Shown here piece after piece: positions 6,644 through 14,192 of a stretch of 18,193 nt of DNA (its first letter is position 1; each line of letters begins with the position of its first letter). The notes beneath the pieces are model-generated. The model had not been told where the DNA came from. It worked only from the letters and a program-made list of their open reading frames with translations, and searched no databases. A program made the translations under genes and the position numbers. Origin of the DNA: Flemingiibacterium sp045579105 (GTDB lineage: Bacteria > Bacillota > Clostridia > Oscillospirales > CAG-272); assembly GCA_045579105.1 (NCBI GenBank), contig JAZNLM010000069.1, forward strand, positions 1 through 18,193, given 5' to 3'.

Positions 6644-7708
6644 ATGTTTGAAAAACTCAAAATAACTGAAGAAAATTACGAAAAAATGTCAGATGATCTC
6701 GCACTTCCAGAGGTTGTATGCGACAATGAGCGATATACGAAGCTTATGCGTGAGCACAAGCGGCTGACACCAATAATCGAAAAATACCGCGAATATAAAA
6801 CTTGCGAAGCGGAACTCCGTGACACTGAAGCTATGCTTTCTGTAAAGCTTGATGCCGAAATGGAAGCTATGGCGCGCGAGGAGCTTTCTGCACTTAAAGA
6901 GAAGCTACCCGTGCTTGAACGCCAGCTCCAAGTGCTTCTTTTGCCGCGCGATCCTAACGATGATAAAAATGTTATCATCGAAATCCGTGGCGGTGCGGGC
7001 GGAGATGAGGCAGCTTTGTTTGCATATGTACTTTACCGTATGTATACGATGTATGCGGCGACTGTCGGATGGAAATGCGAAATACTCTCCTGCAATGAAA
7101 CTGAGCTTGGCGGCTTTAAGGAAGTCAGCTTTATGGTCGAAGGAGAGGGGGCGTATTCGCGTCTGAAATTTGAATCCGGTGTTCACCGAGTACAGCGCGT
7201 TCCCGTTACAGAGTCACAGGGAAGAATACAGACCTCAACCGCAACTGTTGCGGTGCTTCCTGAAGCAGAGGACGTTGAAATTGAAATAAATCAGTCTGAT
7301 CTTGAAATCGAAACGATCAAATCGAGCGGTGCCGGCGGTCAGCACGTTAACAAGACCGAGTCTGCAATCAGACTTCTGCATAAACCCACGGGCATTGTTA
7401 TCGAATGTCAGGACGAGCGTTCGCAATTCAAGAACCGCGACAAGGCTATGAAGCTTCTGCGTACACGCCTTTATGATATGAAACAGGCGGAGCAGGATGC
7501 TAAAATTGCTTCAGAACGCAAGAGTCAGGTCGGTACGGGTGACAGAAGCGAACGTATCCGCACCTACAACTATCCGCAGAGCCGTATAACAGATCACCGT
7601 ATCGGACTTACACTTCATTCGCTTGAGGATTTTCTCAACGGAAATATTGACGAAATGCTGACAGCACTTGCCACCGCAGACACGGCGGCAAAGCTTGCAA
7701 ACAGTTAA
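6644..7708 (+). CDS. prfA: Peptide chain release factor 1
   Basis: RF1 reads UAA and UAG in the ribosomal A site and triggers hydrolysis of peptidyl-tRNA. The 354-residue protein has the helical N-terminal domain, a RGGAGGDEAALFA segment (115-127), the stop-codon recognition tripeptide of the PxT type as PVT (187-189) in RVPVTESQGR, and the catalytic GGQ (231-233) in SGAGGQHVNKTESA. The PxT rather than SPF tripeptide separates it from RF2. AGGA lies 8 bases before the ATG. In many bacteria prmC, which methylates the GGQ glutamine, follows prfA. Here the next gene is sua5 instead. Confidence 0.96.
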   Translation: MFEKLKITEENYEKMSDDLALPEVVCDNERYTKLMREHKRLTPIIEKYREYKTCEAELRDTEAMLSVKLDAEMEAMAREELSALKEKLPVLERQLQVLLLPRDPNDDKNVIIEIRGGAGGDEAALFAYVLYRMYTMYAATVGWKCEILSCNETELGGFKEVSFMVEGEGAYSRLKFESGVHRVQRVPVTESQGRIQTSTATVAVLPEAEDVEIEINQSDLEIETIKSSGAGGQHVNKTESAIRLLHKPTGIVIECQDERSQFKNRDKAMKLLRTRLYDMKQAEQDAKIASERKSQVGTGDRSERIRTYNYPQSRITDHRIGLTLHSLEDFLNGNIDEMLTALATADTAAKLANS

Positions 7709-7715
7709 AATTGCT

Positions 7716-8756
7716 ATGAATACAAAAATTGAGTATCTTACCGCCGACGAGGCTTTAAACAACCGAATATTTAAGGACGGCGGAAAGATTATCCGCTCCG
7801 GCGGTCTTGTTGCTTTCCCGACGGAAACGGTGTACGGTCTTGGCGCAAATGCGCTTGACCGTGAGGCTTCAGCCAAAATATACGCCGCCAAGGGAAGACC
7901 GTCAGACAACCCGCTTATAATACATCTCGCGAGTATTGAAGACGCGGAAAAATACTGCTTTACTAACAAGCTCTACTACAGGCTTGCACAGGCATTTATG
8001 CCCGGCCCGATAACTGTCGTTATGAAAAAGCGCAAGTGTGTGCCGTCCACTGTCACGGGTGGACTTGACACGGTTGCTGTTCGTGTACCCGAAAATGAGC
8101 ACGCACGCCGCCTTATATCGGCGGCAGGTGTTCCAATCGCCGCACCGAGCGCGAATTTATCGGGTAAGCCCAGTCCCACACGCCCCGAACATGTTATCGA
8201 GGATATGGACGGCAGAGCTGATATGATAATCTGCGGTGGCGCGTGTGATATTGGCGTGGAGTCTACTATTGTCAAAATAGACGACGGCGGTATGACGCTT
8301 TTGCGACCGGGTAAAATAACTCTCGAAATGCTGTCTCTTATCGGCGATGTCACGCTTGATAAGGCAATAATAGGCAGCCTTAAGGAAGGAGAACGTCCTC
8401 TCGCACCGGGTATGAAATACCGTCACTATGCTCCCGACACAAAGGTTGTATTGCTTGACGGCGATATTGATGCAATATCCGAGCACATTGGAGAAGAAGC
8501 AAAAGTTAAAAAAGTGGGTATCCTGCTTTTTGAAGATGAAATTCCGTCTTTTGAGGGCTTATCTGCAGTACTTATTTCACTTGGTGAACATACACCCGAA
8601 GCTGAGGCACAGAGCCTTTTCGCAAGGCTTCGTGAGATAGATGCTTACGGTTGCGACGTGTTCTATGCTAGGCTTCCCGACAAAAAGGGCATTGGTCTTG
8701 CACTCTACAACCGCATGATAAAGGCGGCAGGGCACAGTATAGTAAAACTTGACTAA
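7716..8756 (+). CDS. L-threonylcarbamoyladenylate synthase, long Sua5 form
   Basis: Sua5/YwlC makes threonylcarbamoyl-AMP from threonine, bicarbonate and ATP. TsaBDE then transfers the group to A37 of ANN-reading tRNAs (t6A). Visible motifs are FPTETVYGLGANA (34-46), KGRPSDNPL (59-67) and APSANLSG (143-150) in the YrdC domain. The linker APGMKYRHYAP (230-240) follows, then the C-terminal Sua5 domain to residue 346. This makes it the two-domain Sua5 form rather than the short TsaC form. The start at ATG 7716 gives the family N-terminus and lies 7 bases after the prfA stop. An in-frame ATG at 7668 would overlap prfA by 41 bases and add 16 atypical residues. No strong ribosome site is seen, so coupling to prfA is likely. 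Confidence 0.93.
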   Translation: MNTKIEYLTADEALNNRIFKDGGKIIRSGGLVAFPTETVYGLGANALDREASAKIYAAKGRPSDNPLIIHLASIEDAEKYCFTNKLYYRLAQAFMPGPITVVMKKRKCVPSTVTGGLDTVAVRVPENEHARRLISAAGVPIAAPSANLSGKPSPTRPEHVIEDMDGRADMIICGGACDIGVESTIVKIDDGGMTLLRPGKITLEMLSLIGDVTLDKAIIGSLKEGERPLAPGMKYRHYAPDTKVVLLDGDIDAISEHIGEEAKVKKVGILLFEDEIPSFEGLSAVLISLGEHTPEAEAQSLFARLREIDAYGCDVFYARLPDKKGIGLALYNRMIKAAGHSIVKLD

Positions 8757-8780
8757 AAATAGAACGAAACGGAGAAGGAA

Positions 8781-11024
8781 ATGGCACGCAAATCAAAAGA
8801 AGTTGAACGAATTTCAAGCGGTGTGACCGCCGAGATTACAGATCAGGCGATAACCGACACAATACGGACAAATTTTATGCCGTATGCGATGTATGTCATA
8901 CGTGACCGCGCCATACCCGAAATTGATGGTTTGAAACCGTCCCACCGCAAACTGCTTTATACTATGTACAAAATGGGCCTTTTGACGGGCTCACGTACAA
9001 AGAGCGCAAATGTAGTTGGTCAGACGATGAAGTTAAACCCGCACGGTGACGCGGCTATATACGAAACGATGGTGCGTCTTACCAAGGGACACGAGGCACT
9101 TTTGCACCCGTTCGTTGATTCAAAGGGTTCATTCGGTAAACAGTACAGCCGTGATATGGCGTATGCAGCATCGCGTTACACGGAAGTAAAACTTGATCCG
9201 TTTTGCGCCGAGCTTTTCCGCGGAATTGACAAAGATGCCGTTGATATGGTCGACAATTACGATGCGACTATGAAGGAGCCGGAGCTTCTGCCGACGACGT
9301 TCCCAAACGTGCTTGTAACGCCAAATCTCGGTATTGCAGTCGGTATGACGAGTAACATCTGCTCGTTCAATCTTTGTGAGATTTGCGACGGTGCTATACA
9401 GCTTCTTCGCAGACCGGAAACGCCCGTTGAGAAGATGCTTGATATTATAAAAGCTCCCGATTTTCCGGGTGGAGCATATCTTATATATAATCGCGATAAA
9501 ATGCGCAATATAATGCTCACAGGCAGAGGCGCTATCACGCTTCGTTCTCGCTACAGCTACGATAAAAAAGACAACTGCATTGACATTACTCAAATACCTT
9601 ACTCTACATCTATCGAGATCATAATGAATCGCATTACCGATCTCGTTAAGGAAGGCAAGCTTAAGGAAATAACCGATTTCCGCGATGAAATTGATCTTTC
9701 CGGCTTTAAGCTCACCATAGACCTTCGTCGCGGCGTTGATCCAGATAAGATTATGACCAAGCTTTTCAAAATGACCACGCTTGAGGATAATTTTAACTGC
9801 AACTTTAATGTGCTTATTGACGGAACACCACGTCAGATCGGTGTTATCGAGATACTCAAGGAATGGATAAAGTTCCGGATGAACTGTGTTCGCCGCGAGC
9901 TTTCCTTTGAACTTAAGAAGAAAAAGGATAAGCTGCATCTTCTCCTCGGCCTTGGTAAGATACTTCTTGACATTGACAAAGCAATAAAGATCGTACGCGA
10001 AACAGAGAGAGATGCCGACGTTGTACCGAACCTTATGGAAGGTTTTGATATTGACGAAATCCAAGCAGAGTATATCGCGGAAATAAAGCTTCGTTATCTC
10101 AACCGTGAGTATATCATTAACCGTATAAAAGAAATCGAGTCGCTTCAAAAGGAGATTGCAGAGCTTGAAGCTGTAATCGGCGATGATCTTAAGGTTCGTG
10201 AGCATATTGCAAACGAGCTTCGCGAGATCAAGAAAAAATACGGTATGCCGAGAAAAACTCAGCTTATATATCCCGATGAGATTGATACTTACGAGCCTGA
10301 AAGCGAGATTGAAAACTACAATGTTCGCGTATATCTCACGCGTGACGGATACTTCAAAAAGATAACACCGCAGTCGCTCCGAGGAAACGATGAGCAGAAG
10401 CTAAAAGAGGGCGACGCAATCGTTTACGAGCAGGACACAGAAAATATAGCAGAGCTTTTATTTTTCTCCGACAAGGCACAGTGCTACAAGGCTAAAGTGG
10501 ACGATTTTGACAACGTGAAGGCTTCGCAGCTCGGAGATTACATTCCCGCAAAGCTTGGTTTTGACGAGGGCGAAAAGGTTGCGGCTATGGCTGTGGTTAC
10601 AGAATACAGGGAAGAGTATGAGATGCTGTTTGTATTTGAAAACGGCAAGGGCGTGCGTGTACCGCTTTCGGCGTATCAGACCAAGACTAACCGCAGGAAA
10701 CTCACATCTGCATACTGCGAATCCGTACCGCTTGCAGGTGCTGTGTTCCTTACAGCACCGACAGAAGTGCTTATTGCAAACAATGCGCACCGAGCTATTG
10801 CTATAAAGACCTCGCTCGTTCCTTTAAAGACGACGAGAAGCTCGGTCGGAGTACAGCTCATGCAGATGAAGCGGGGACAGAAGGCTGTATCTGTAACCAC
10901 CAATTACGCGGATAAGATTGCAAACGCTTCCAAATACAACAAGATAAAAATTCCTGCCGCATCAGTGCTTCTTGAGGAATACGATATCGACAAGATGCAG
11001 ATAAGATTCGGCGAGGAAGTTTAA
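8781..11024 (+). CDS. Type IIA topoisomerase subunit A (ParC/GyrA-like)
   Basis: The 747-residue protein is the DNA-cleaving and religating subunit of a gyrase or topoisomerase IV. The catalytic Arg132-Tyr133 lies in AASRYTEVKL. The breakage-reunion domain begins near residue 30 with NFMPYAMYVIRDRAIPEIDGLKP. A long coiled-coil arm runs around 350-480 and a beta-propeller-like C-terminal region from about 500. I see no GyrA box (QRRGGKG), so a topoisomerase IV-like role is favoured over gyrase, but this is inference. The helix facing quinolones reads NPHGDAAIYET: Ala91 at the E. coli GyrA Ser83 position and Glu95 at Asp87, with two extra residues just before it relative to GyrA. GGAG precedes the ATG. 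No parE/gyrB partner is adjacent. Confidence 0.92.
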   Translation: MARKSKEVERISSGVTAEITDQAITDTIRTNFMPYAMYVIRDRAIPEIDGLKPSHRKLLYTMYKMGLLTGSRTKSANVVGQTMKLNPHGDAAIYETMVRLTKGHEALLHPFVDSKGSFGKQYSRDMAYAASRYTEVKLDPFCAELFRGIDKDAVDMVDNYDATMKEPELLPTTFPNVLVTPNLGIAVGMTSNICSFNLCEICDGAIQLLRRPETPVEKMLDIIKAPDFPGGAYLIYNRDKMRNIMLTGRGAITLRSRYSYDKKDNCIDITQIPYSTSIEIIMNRITDLVKEGKLKEITDFRDEIDLSGFKLTIDLRRGVDPDKIMTKLFKMTTLEDNFNCNFNVLIDGTPRQIGVIEILKEWIKFRMNCVRRELSFELKKKKDKLHLLLGLGKILLDIDKAIKIVRETERDADVVPNLMEGFDIDEIQAEYIAEIKLRYLNREYIINRIKEIESLQKEIAELEAVIGDDLKVREHIANELREIKKKYGMPRKTQLIYPDEIDTYEPESEIENYNVRVYLTRDGYFKKITPQSLRGNDEQKLKEGDAIVYEQDTENIAELLFFSDKAQCYKAKVDDFDNVKASQLGDYIPAKLGFDEGEKVAAMAVVTEYREEYEMLFVFENGKGVRVPLSAYQTKTNRRKLTSAYCESVPLAGAVFLTAPTEVLIANNAHRAIAIKTSLVPLKTTRSSVGVQLMQMKRGQKAVSVTTNYADKIANASKYNKIKIPAASVLLEEYDIDKMQIRFGEEV

Positions 11025-11026
11025 AA

Positions 11027-11207
11027 ATGTGTGATTTTGAATTAAAACTCCGAAATGAGGGTAATATTCCTTATGTAACAGACAGTGCTGAAATTCCAAA
11101 CATAATTAGTAGTCATTTCAGGAGGCGGATATTGGTGTAGAGCGCCCTACGAAGGCAATCCTATTGCAGAATATTTTCCCTCGCTTGGAATCAACGCGTT
11201 TTTCGTG
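11027..11207 (+). pseudogene. Frameshifted, truncated N-terminal remnant of an acetyl-esterase-like alpha/beta hydrolase
   Basis: An ATG at 11027, two bases after the topoisomerase stop, opens MCDFELKLRNEGNIPYVTDSA and runs to a TAG at 11138. From about 11109 the next frame reads VVISGGGYWCRAPYEGNPIA and continues to SLGINAFFV (ending 11207). This is the oxyanion-hole segment (GGGY) and following helix of small alpha/beta hydrolase esterases. Removing one base near 11102-11108 joins the two into one sequence of about 60 residues. The nucleophile GxSxG, Asp and His, about 200 residues further on, are gone; after 11207 the similarity I can see stops, and the Mbeg1-like gene's ribosome site follows. 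It is read as a decayed gene with an internal frameshift and a 3' deletion. Confidence 0.75.
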
Positions 11208-11251
11208 ACGAAATTGACGCAGCATATAGTTATATCTGAGATGGAGGTCTT

Positions 11252-12352
11252 ATGGCAGGAATATTCGATTATCTTAATTGGCGCGGTGACATTTCTCTTT
11301 CACAAGTGCCTTTGACAGATGCGGACAGACTGATACTTTCAGAGCTTGCCTACGTAGACCTTGTTGCCGCTGAACCCACACCGCTTGCCGATGTTTGCGT
11401 TAACGCGCTCAAACGTCAGACTGTTATTACCGACAGTGGCTCGTCCCACTCACTTCTCCATTTCAAAAAGGACGAGAAGCTACTGCGAGAGCTGATAAAA
11501 TCACCGCGATTTTCTGAAATAAACATCGGATATTTTGAGTCACAATACTCAAAAAAGCGCGAGGAGCAGTTTGCCGCGATGACGGCGTTTTTACCTGACG
11601 GCAGCGCCGCAGTGATATTTAGGGGTACAGATTGGAGTCTTGTAGGTTGGAAAGAGGATTTAAGTCTCGCTTATTCCGATGAGCTCCCAGCTCAAAAAAG
11701 TGCCGCCGAGTATCTTATGAAAATAGCTCAGATACACGACGGTGATATTTACGTTGTGGGACACTCAAAGGGGGGAAACCTTGCGGTCTTTGCCGCCGCA
11801 TTCGCACCTGAAGGTGTGACGGAGCGTATTCTCGATGTAGCGAGCCTCGACGGTCCCGGATTTGGCGAAACTTTTATGGCTTCAGACGAGTATGCACGTA
11901 TCAAAGATAAGGTACGTACGTATATGCCAGGCGCATCTATTGTTGGCGCGATACTCTCACGCACTGGAAAATTTTCCGTCATCAAGAGCCGTTCAACGGG
12001 ATTTGCACAGCATATTCCGTACAACTGGGAGATAATGGGCGGTGGCTTCATAACTGATGCGGAACGTGACGGTACGAGTCAGCTTGCCGAAGTTGCGCTT
12101 AACGAATGGATAAATTCACTTTCTCCATATGAGCGCAAAAAGTTTATCGATACAGTTTGGTCTGTTTTTTCAAATGTAGGTGTTGAGGACCTTGCCGACC
12201 TTTTTGACGGCAAGAATACGCGCGCAATAATAAAGAATTACAATTCTATGGACGAGGAGTCACGTGAGTATATTTCACAAACACTTGCAAAGCTCCGCGA
12301 ATGTGTGAAGGTATCATTTCGAGAACTTATAACGGAAACCAAAAAGAAATAG
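11252..12352 (+). CDS. Mbeg1-like (DUF2974) alpha/beta hydrolase, putative lipase-type serine hydrolase
   Basis: The 366-residue protein has the lipase class 3-like layout of the Mbeg1/DUF2974 family common in Firmicutes. A strand with FRGTD (123-127) comes first, then the nucleophile elbow VVGHSKGGNLA (Ser172). SLDGPGF (Asp200) and FAQHIPYNW (His254) are the likely remaining triad members. There is no signal peptide or membrane segment, so it is probably cytoplasmic. The substrate is unknown. A GGAGG ribosome site (11243-11247) lies 4 bases before the ATG. The gene follows the esterase remnant and ends 2 bases before the terminator shared with cimA. Triad assignment is from spacing and motif only. 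Confidence 0.82.
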   Translation: MAGIFDYLNWRGDISLSQVPLTDADRLILSELAYVDLVAAEPTPLADVCVNALKRQTVITDSGSSHSLLHFKKDEKLLRELIKSPRFSEINIGYFESQYSKKREEQFAAMTAFLPDGSAAVIFRGTDWSLVGWKEDLSLAYSDELPAQKSAAEYLMKIAQIHDGDIYVVGHSKGGNLAVFAAAFAPEGVTERILDVASLDGPGFGETFMASDEYARIKDKVRTYMPGASIVGAILSRTGKFSVIKSRSTGFAQHIPYNWEIMGGGFITDAERDGTSQLAEVALNEWINSLSPYERKKFIDTVWSVFSNVGVEDLADLFDGKNTRAIIKNYNSMDEESREYISQTLAKLRECVKVSFRELITETKKK

Positions 12353-12353
12353 T

Positions 12354-12383
12354 AAAAAACTCCGCTTTAAAGCGGAGTTTTTT
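12354..12383. terminator. Bidirectional rho-independent terminator between Mbeg1-like gene and cimA
   Basis: AAAAAACTCCGC (12354-12365) pairs perfectly with GCGGAGTTTTTT (12372-12383) around a 6-base loop, a 12-bp stem with A and T tracts on both sides. It fills almost the whole 32-base gap between the converging stop codons and should end both transcripts. Confidence 0.92.
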
Positions 12384-12384
12384 G

Positions 12385-13992
12385 TTATTTATTGTTGTCA
12401 GTCATGGAGAGCTTGTATTCAAGTGCATCTGCTAAGGCGATGAACGAGGCTTCGATAACGTCGTGTGACACACCGACGGTCGTCCACACCTTTCGCGAGT
12501 CGGTTGACTCGATAAGTACGCGTACTTTTGCCGCTGTGGTTGAGTTGGCTTCGAGCACACGAACCTTAAAGTCGGTAAGCGTTACCTCGGAGAGAATTGG
12601 GTAGAATACGGTCAAGGCGCGTTTGAGCGCCAAGTCGAGCGCGTTGACAGGTCCGTTTCCGAGAGAAGCTGTGGTTTCGCTCTTGCCGTCAACCTCAATC
12701 TGCACCATGGCCGAGGATTGAAGCTTTCCGTCAGTTGAAGGGAAGTCATCGGTGGTTTTGTAGAGCACTACATTAAAATGAGGCTTGTAATTTCCCACAA
12801 GCTTGCGGATGAGAAGCTCAAAGCTTGCATCTGCGGCTTCAAACTGATATCCCTCGTGCTCAAGTTTTTTGAGCTTTTCGGTAATTAGCTTTGCTTCGTC
12901 AGATGTGCGCTCAAGGTCAGGAATTACAGCTTTGGCGAGTTCTACAACGCTTGTACGTCCCGAAACTTCTGATATTAGAATCCGGCGTTTGTTGCCTACC
13001 AGCTTCGGATTGATATGCTCATAAGAGCCGTCGAGCTTTTCGATAGCGTCAATATGCATACCGCCCTTGTGAGTAAATGCGGATTTTCCGGTGTACGGCT
13101 TCGTGGAGCGTGTAGCAACGTTTGAAATATCGGATATACGTCTTGCAGTTTCCATAAGAGAGCCTAGATTTGTGCTCGGTTGGGTACTGTGCAATTTTTT
13201 TGTGCACGGCATATTGCATTTTAAAACTAAATTTGGTATAATAATACTAAGGTCACAGTTTCCGCAACGCTCACCGATTCCGGTGAATGTACCTTGCACA
13301 AGAGAAGCACCTGCATTTACGGCGGACATCGCCGCGGCTACGGCAAGTCCGGAGTCATCGTGAGTATGTATACCAATGCGCTTTTCGGGGAACATTTCGC
13401 TGACTAATTTCGTAAGCTCCGCTATGTACTCGGGCAGGTTACCGCCGTTTGTGTCACAAAGTGTAACGCAGTCTGCGCCGCCTTCAAACGCCGCTTTGAC
13501 TGTTGCCATTGCGTGCTCGGGCGAATATGCGTATCCGTCGAAAAAGTGCTCCGCATCGAAGATTACTTCGTTGACACGTTTTTTGAGATATTCAATTGTG
13601 GAAGCGATAAGCTCAAGGTTTTCTTCACTCGATACACCAAGAACGCGCTCGGCGTGCATAAGATGTGATTTGCCGAATATGCTAACGCAGGATGTACCTG
13701 CGGTGAGTAAGCTCTCTATAGATTTGTCCTCCGCGGCACTGACGCCTTTACGTCTTGTTGAACCGAAGGCGCAAAGCTTTGCATTAAAAAGCGAAAGCTC
13801 TCCTGCACGGCGAAAAAACTCCGCATCCTTGGGATTTGAGCCGGGATTACCAGCTTCAATATAGTCAACGCCGAACTCATCGAGGGCTTGCATTATGCAA
13901 AGCTTGTCGCGTACGGAATATGAGATACCCTCACCTTGTGCGCCATCGCGCAGGGTGGAGTCGAATATTTCGATTATGCGTCTGTCGGACAT
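12385..13992 (-). CDS. cimA: (R)-citramalate synthase
   Basis: CimA condenses acetyl-CoA with pyruvate to citramalate, the entry to the threonine-independent isoleucine route. The 535-residue protein has the HMG-CoA-lyase-like TIM barrel with catalytic Arg15-Asp16 in IFDSTLRDGAQGEGISYS, metal-binding histidines in HTHDDSGLA (209-217), and GIGERCGNCDL (238-248). A C-terminal LeuA-type allosteric dimer domain follows from about residue 405. The AQGEGIS N-terminus and the overall length fit the citramalate synthase branch rather than 2-isopropylmalate synthase; homocitrate synthase is less likely. I chose the ATG at 13992, which has GAGG at 14001-13998 five bases upstream. An in-frame GTG at 14007 has no ribosome site. 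It is monocistronic with its own promoter and terminator, and no attenuator is seen in its short leader. Confidence 0.92.
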   Translation of the reverse strand: MSDRRIIEIFDSTLRDGAQGEGISYSVRDKLCIMQALDEFGVDYIEAGNPGSNPKDAEFFRRAGELSLFNAKLCAFGSTRRKGVSAAEDKSIESLLTAGTSCVSIFGKSHLMHAERVLGVSSEENLELIASTIEYLKKRVNEVIFDAEHFFDGYAYSPEHAMATVKAAFEGGADCVTLCDTNGGNLPEYIAELTKLVSEMFPEKRIGIHTHDDSGLAVAAAMSAVNAGASLVQGTFTGIGERCGNCDLSIIIPNLVLKCNMPCTKKLHSTQPSTNLGSLMETARRISDISNVATRSTKPYTGKSAFTHKGGMHIDAIEKLDGSYEHINPKLVGNKRRILISEVSGRTSVVELAKAVIPDLERTSDEAKLITEKLKKLEHEGYQFEAADASFELLIRKLVGNYKPHFNVVLYKTTDDFPSTDGKLQSSAMVQIEVDGKSETTASLGNGPVNALDLALKRALTVFYPILSEVTLTDFKVRVLEANSTTAAKVRVLIESTDSRKVWTTVGVSHDVIEASFIALADALEYKLSMTDNNK

Positions 13993-13997
13993 ACTTA

Positions 13998-14001
13998 CCT
14001 C
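13998..14001 (-). promoter_or_regulatory. Ribosome site fixing the cimA start
   Basis: GAGG on the minus strand lies 5 bases before the ATG at 13992. It lies inside the reading frame that would result from starting at GTG 14007, so it argues for the shorter protein. Confidence 0.7.
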
Positions 14002-14028
14002 GCTCACATTTGAATTTAATTTACATAT

Positions 14029-14057
14029 ATAATATCACACCTTACGTGAGTTGTCAA
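14029..14057 (-). promoter_or_regulatory. Sigma-A-type promoter for cimA
   Basis: On the minus strand TTGACA (14057-14052) is followed after exactly 17 bases by TATTAT (14034-14029). The leader to the ATG is only about 30 bases, too short for a T-box or peptide attenuator. Its -35 lies 10 bases from the Pho-box-like repeats of the divergent regulator gene. Confidence 0.88.
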
Positions 14058-14066
14058 TACCGAGTT

Positions 14067-14116
14067 GAATTTACGAAGATTTTACAAGGATTTACTTTCT
14101 GTCAATACATTATACT
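14067..14116 (+). promoter_or_regulatory. Probable Pho box and promoter of the phosphate two-component operon
   Basis: Three imperfect 11-bp direct repeats follow one another: GAATTTACGAA (14067-14077), GATTTTACAAG (14078-14088) and GATTTACTTTC (14089-14099). Each carries TTTAC, like the TTAACA-type repeats with about 11-bp periodicity bound by Bacillus PhoP. A TATACT at 14111-14116 is a plausible -10, and nothing resembling TTGACA lies 17 bases before it, as expected of an activator-dependent promoter. The downstream genes encode a PhoB/PhoP-type regulator, its kinase and a phosphate transporter, so autoregulation is likely. The binding itself is inferred. Confidence 0.6.
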
Positions 14117-14157
14117 GCTATCATAACTAGGGATTATGAATAATTGTAACTAAAGTA

Positions 14158-14175
14158 TGCGAAGAAGCCTTCGCA
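14158..14175 (+). other. Small hairpin in the regulator gene leader
   Basis: TGCGAAG (14158-14164) and CTTCGCA (14169-14175) form a perfect 7-bp stem with a 4-base loop, 7 bases before the ribosome site at 14183. It has no T-tract, so it is not a terminator. It might protect the 5' end or affect ribosome access, or be chance. Confidence 0.5.
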
Positions 14176-14182
14176 GAGAAAT

Positions 14183-14187
14183 GAGGA
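14183..14187 (+). promoter_or_regulatory. Ribosome site fixing the response regulator start
   Basis: GAGGA lies 5 bases before the ATG at 14193. In-frame ATGs at 14157 and 14181 lack a ribosome site and would add 12 or 4 residues ahead of the conserved receiver strand. Confidence 0.75.
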
Positions 14188-14192
14188 TTTAT

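Noticed and set aside
7668..7715. Upstream start for the Sua5-type gene
   Set aside because: It overlaps the conserved end of prfA and adds residues not typical of the family; ATG 7716 gives a normal N-terminus.
9129..10205. A 358-codon open frame antisense to the topoisomerase gene
   Set aside because: It lies entirely inside a conserved plus-strand coding region and its translation shows no family features.
14099..14123. E. coli-type Pho box (CTGTCA...CTATCA)
   Set aside because: The two half-sites are 19 bases apart instead of 11; the Bacillus-like TTTAC repeats just upstream fit better.
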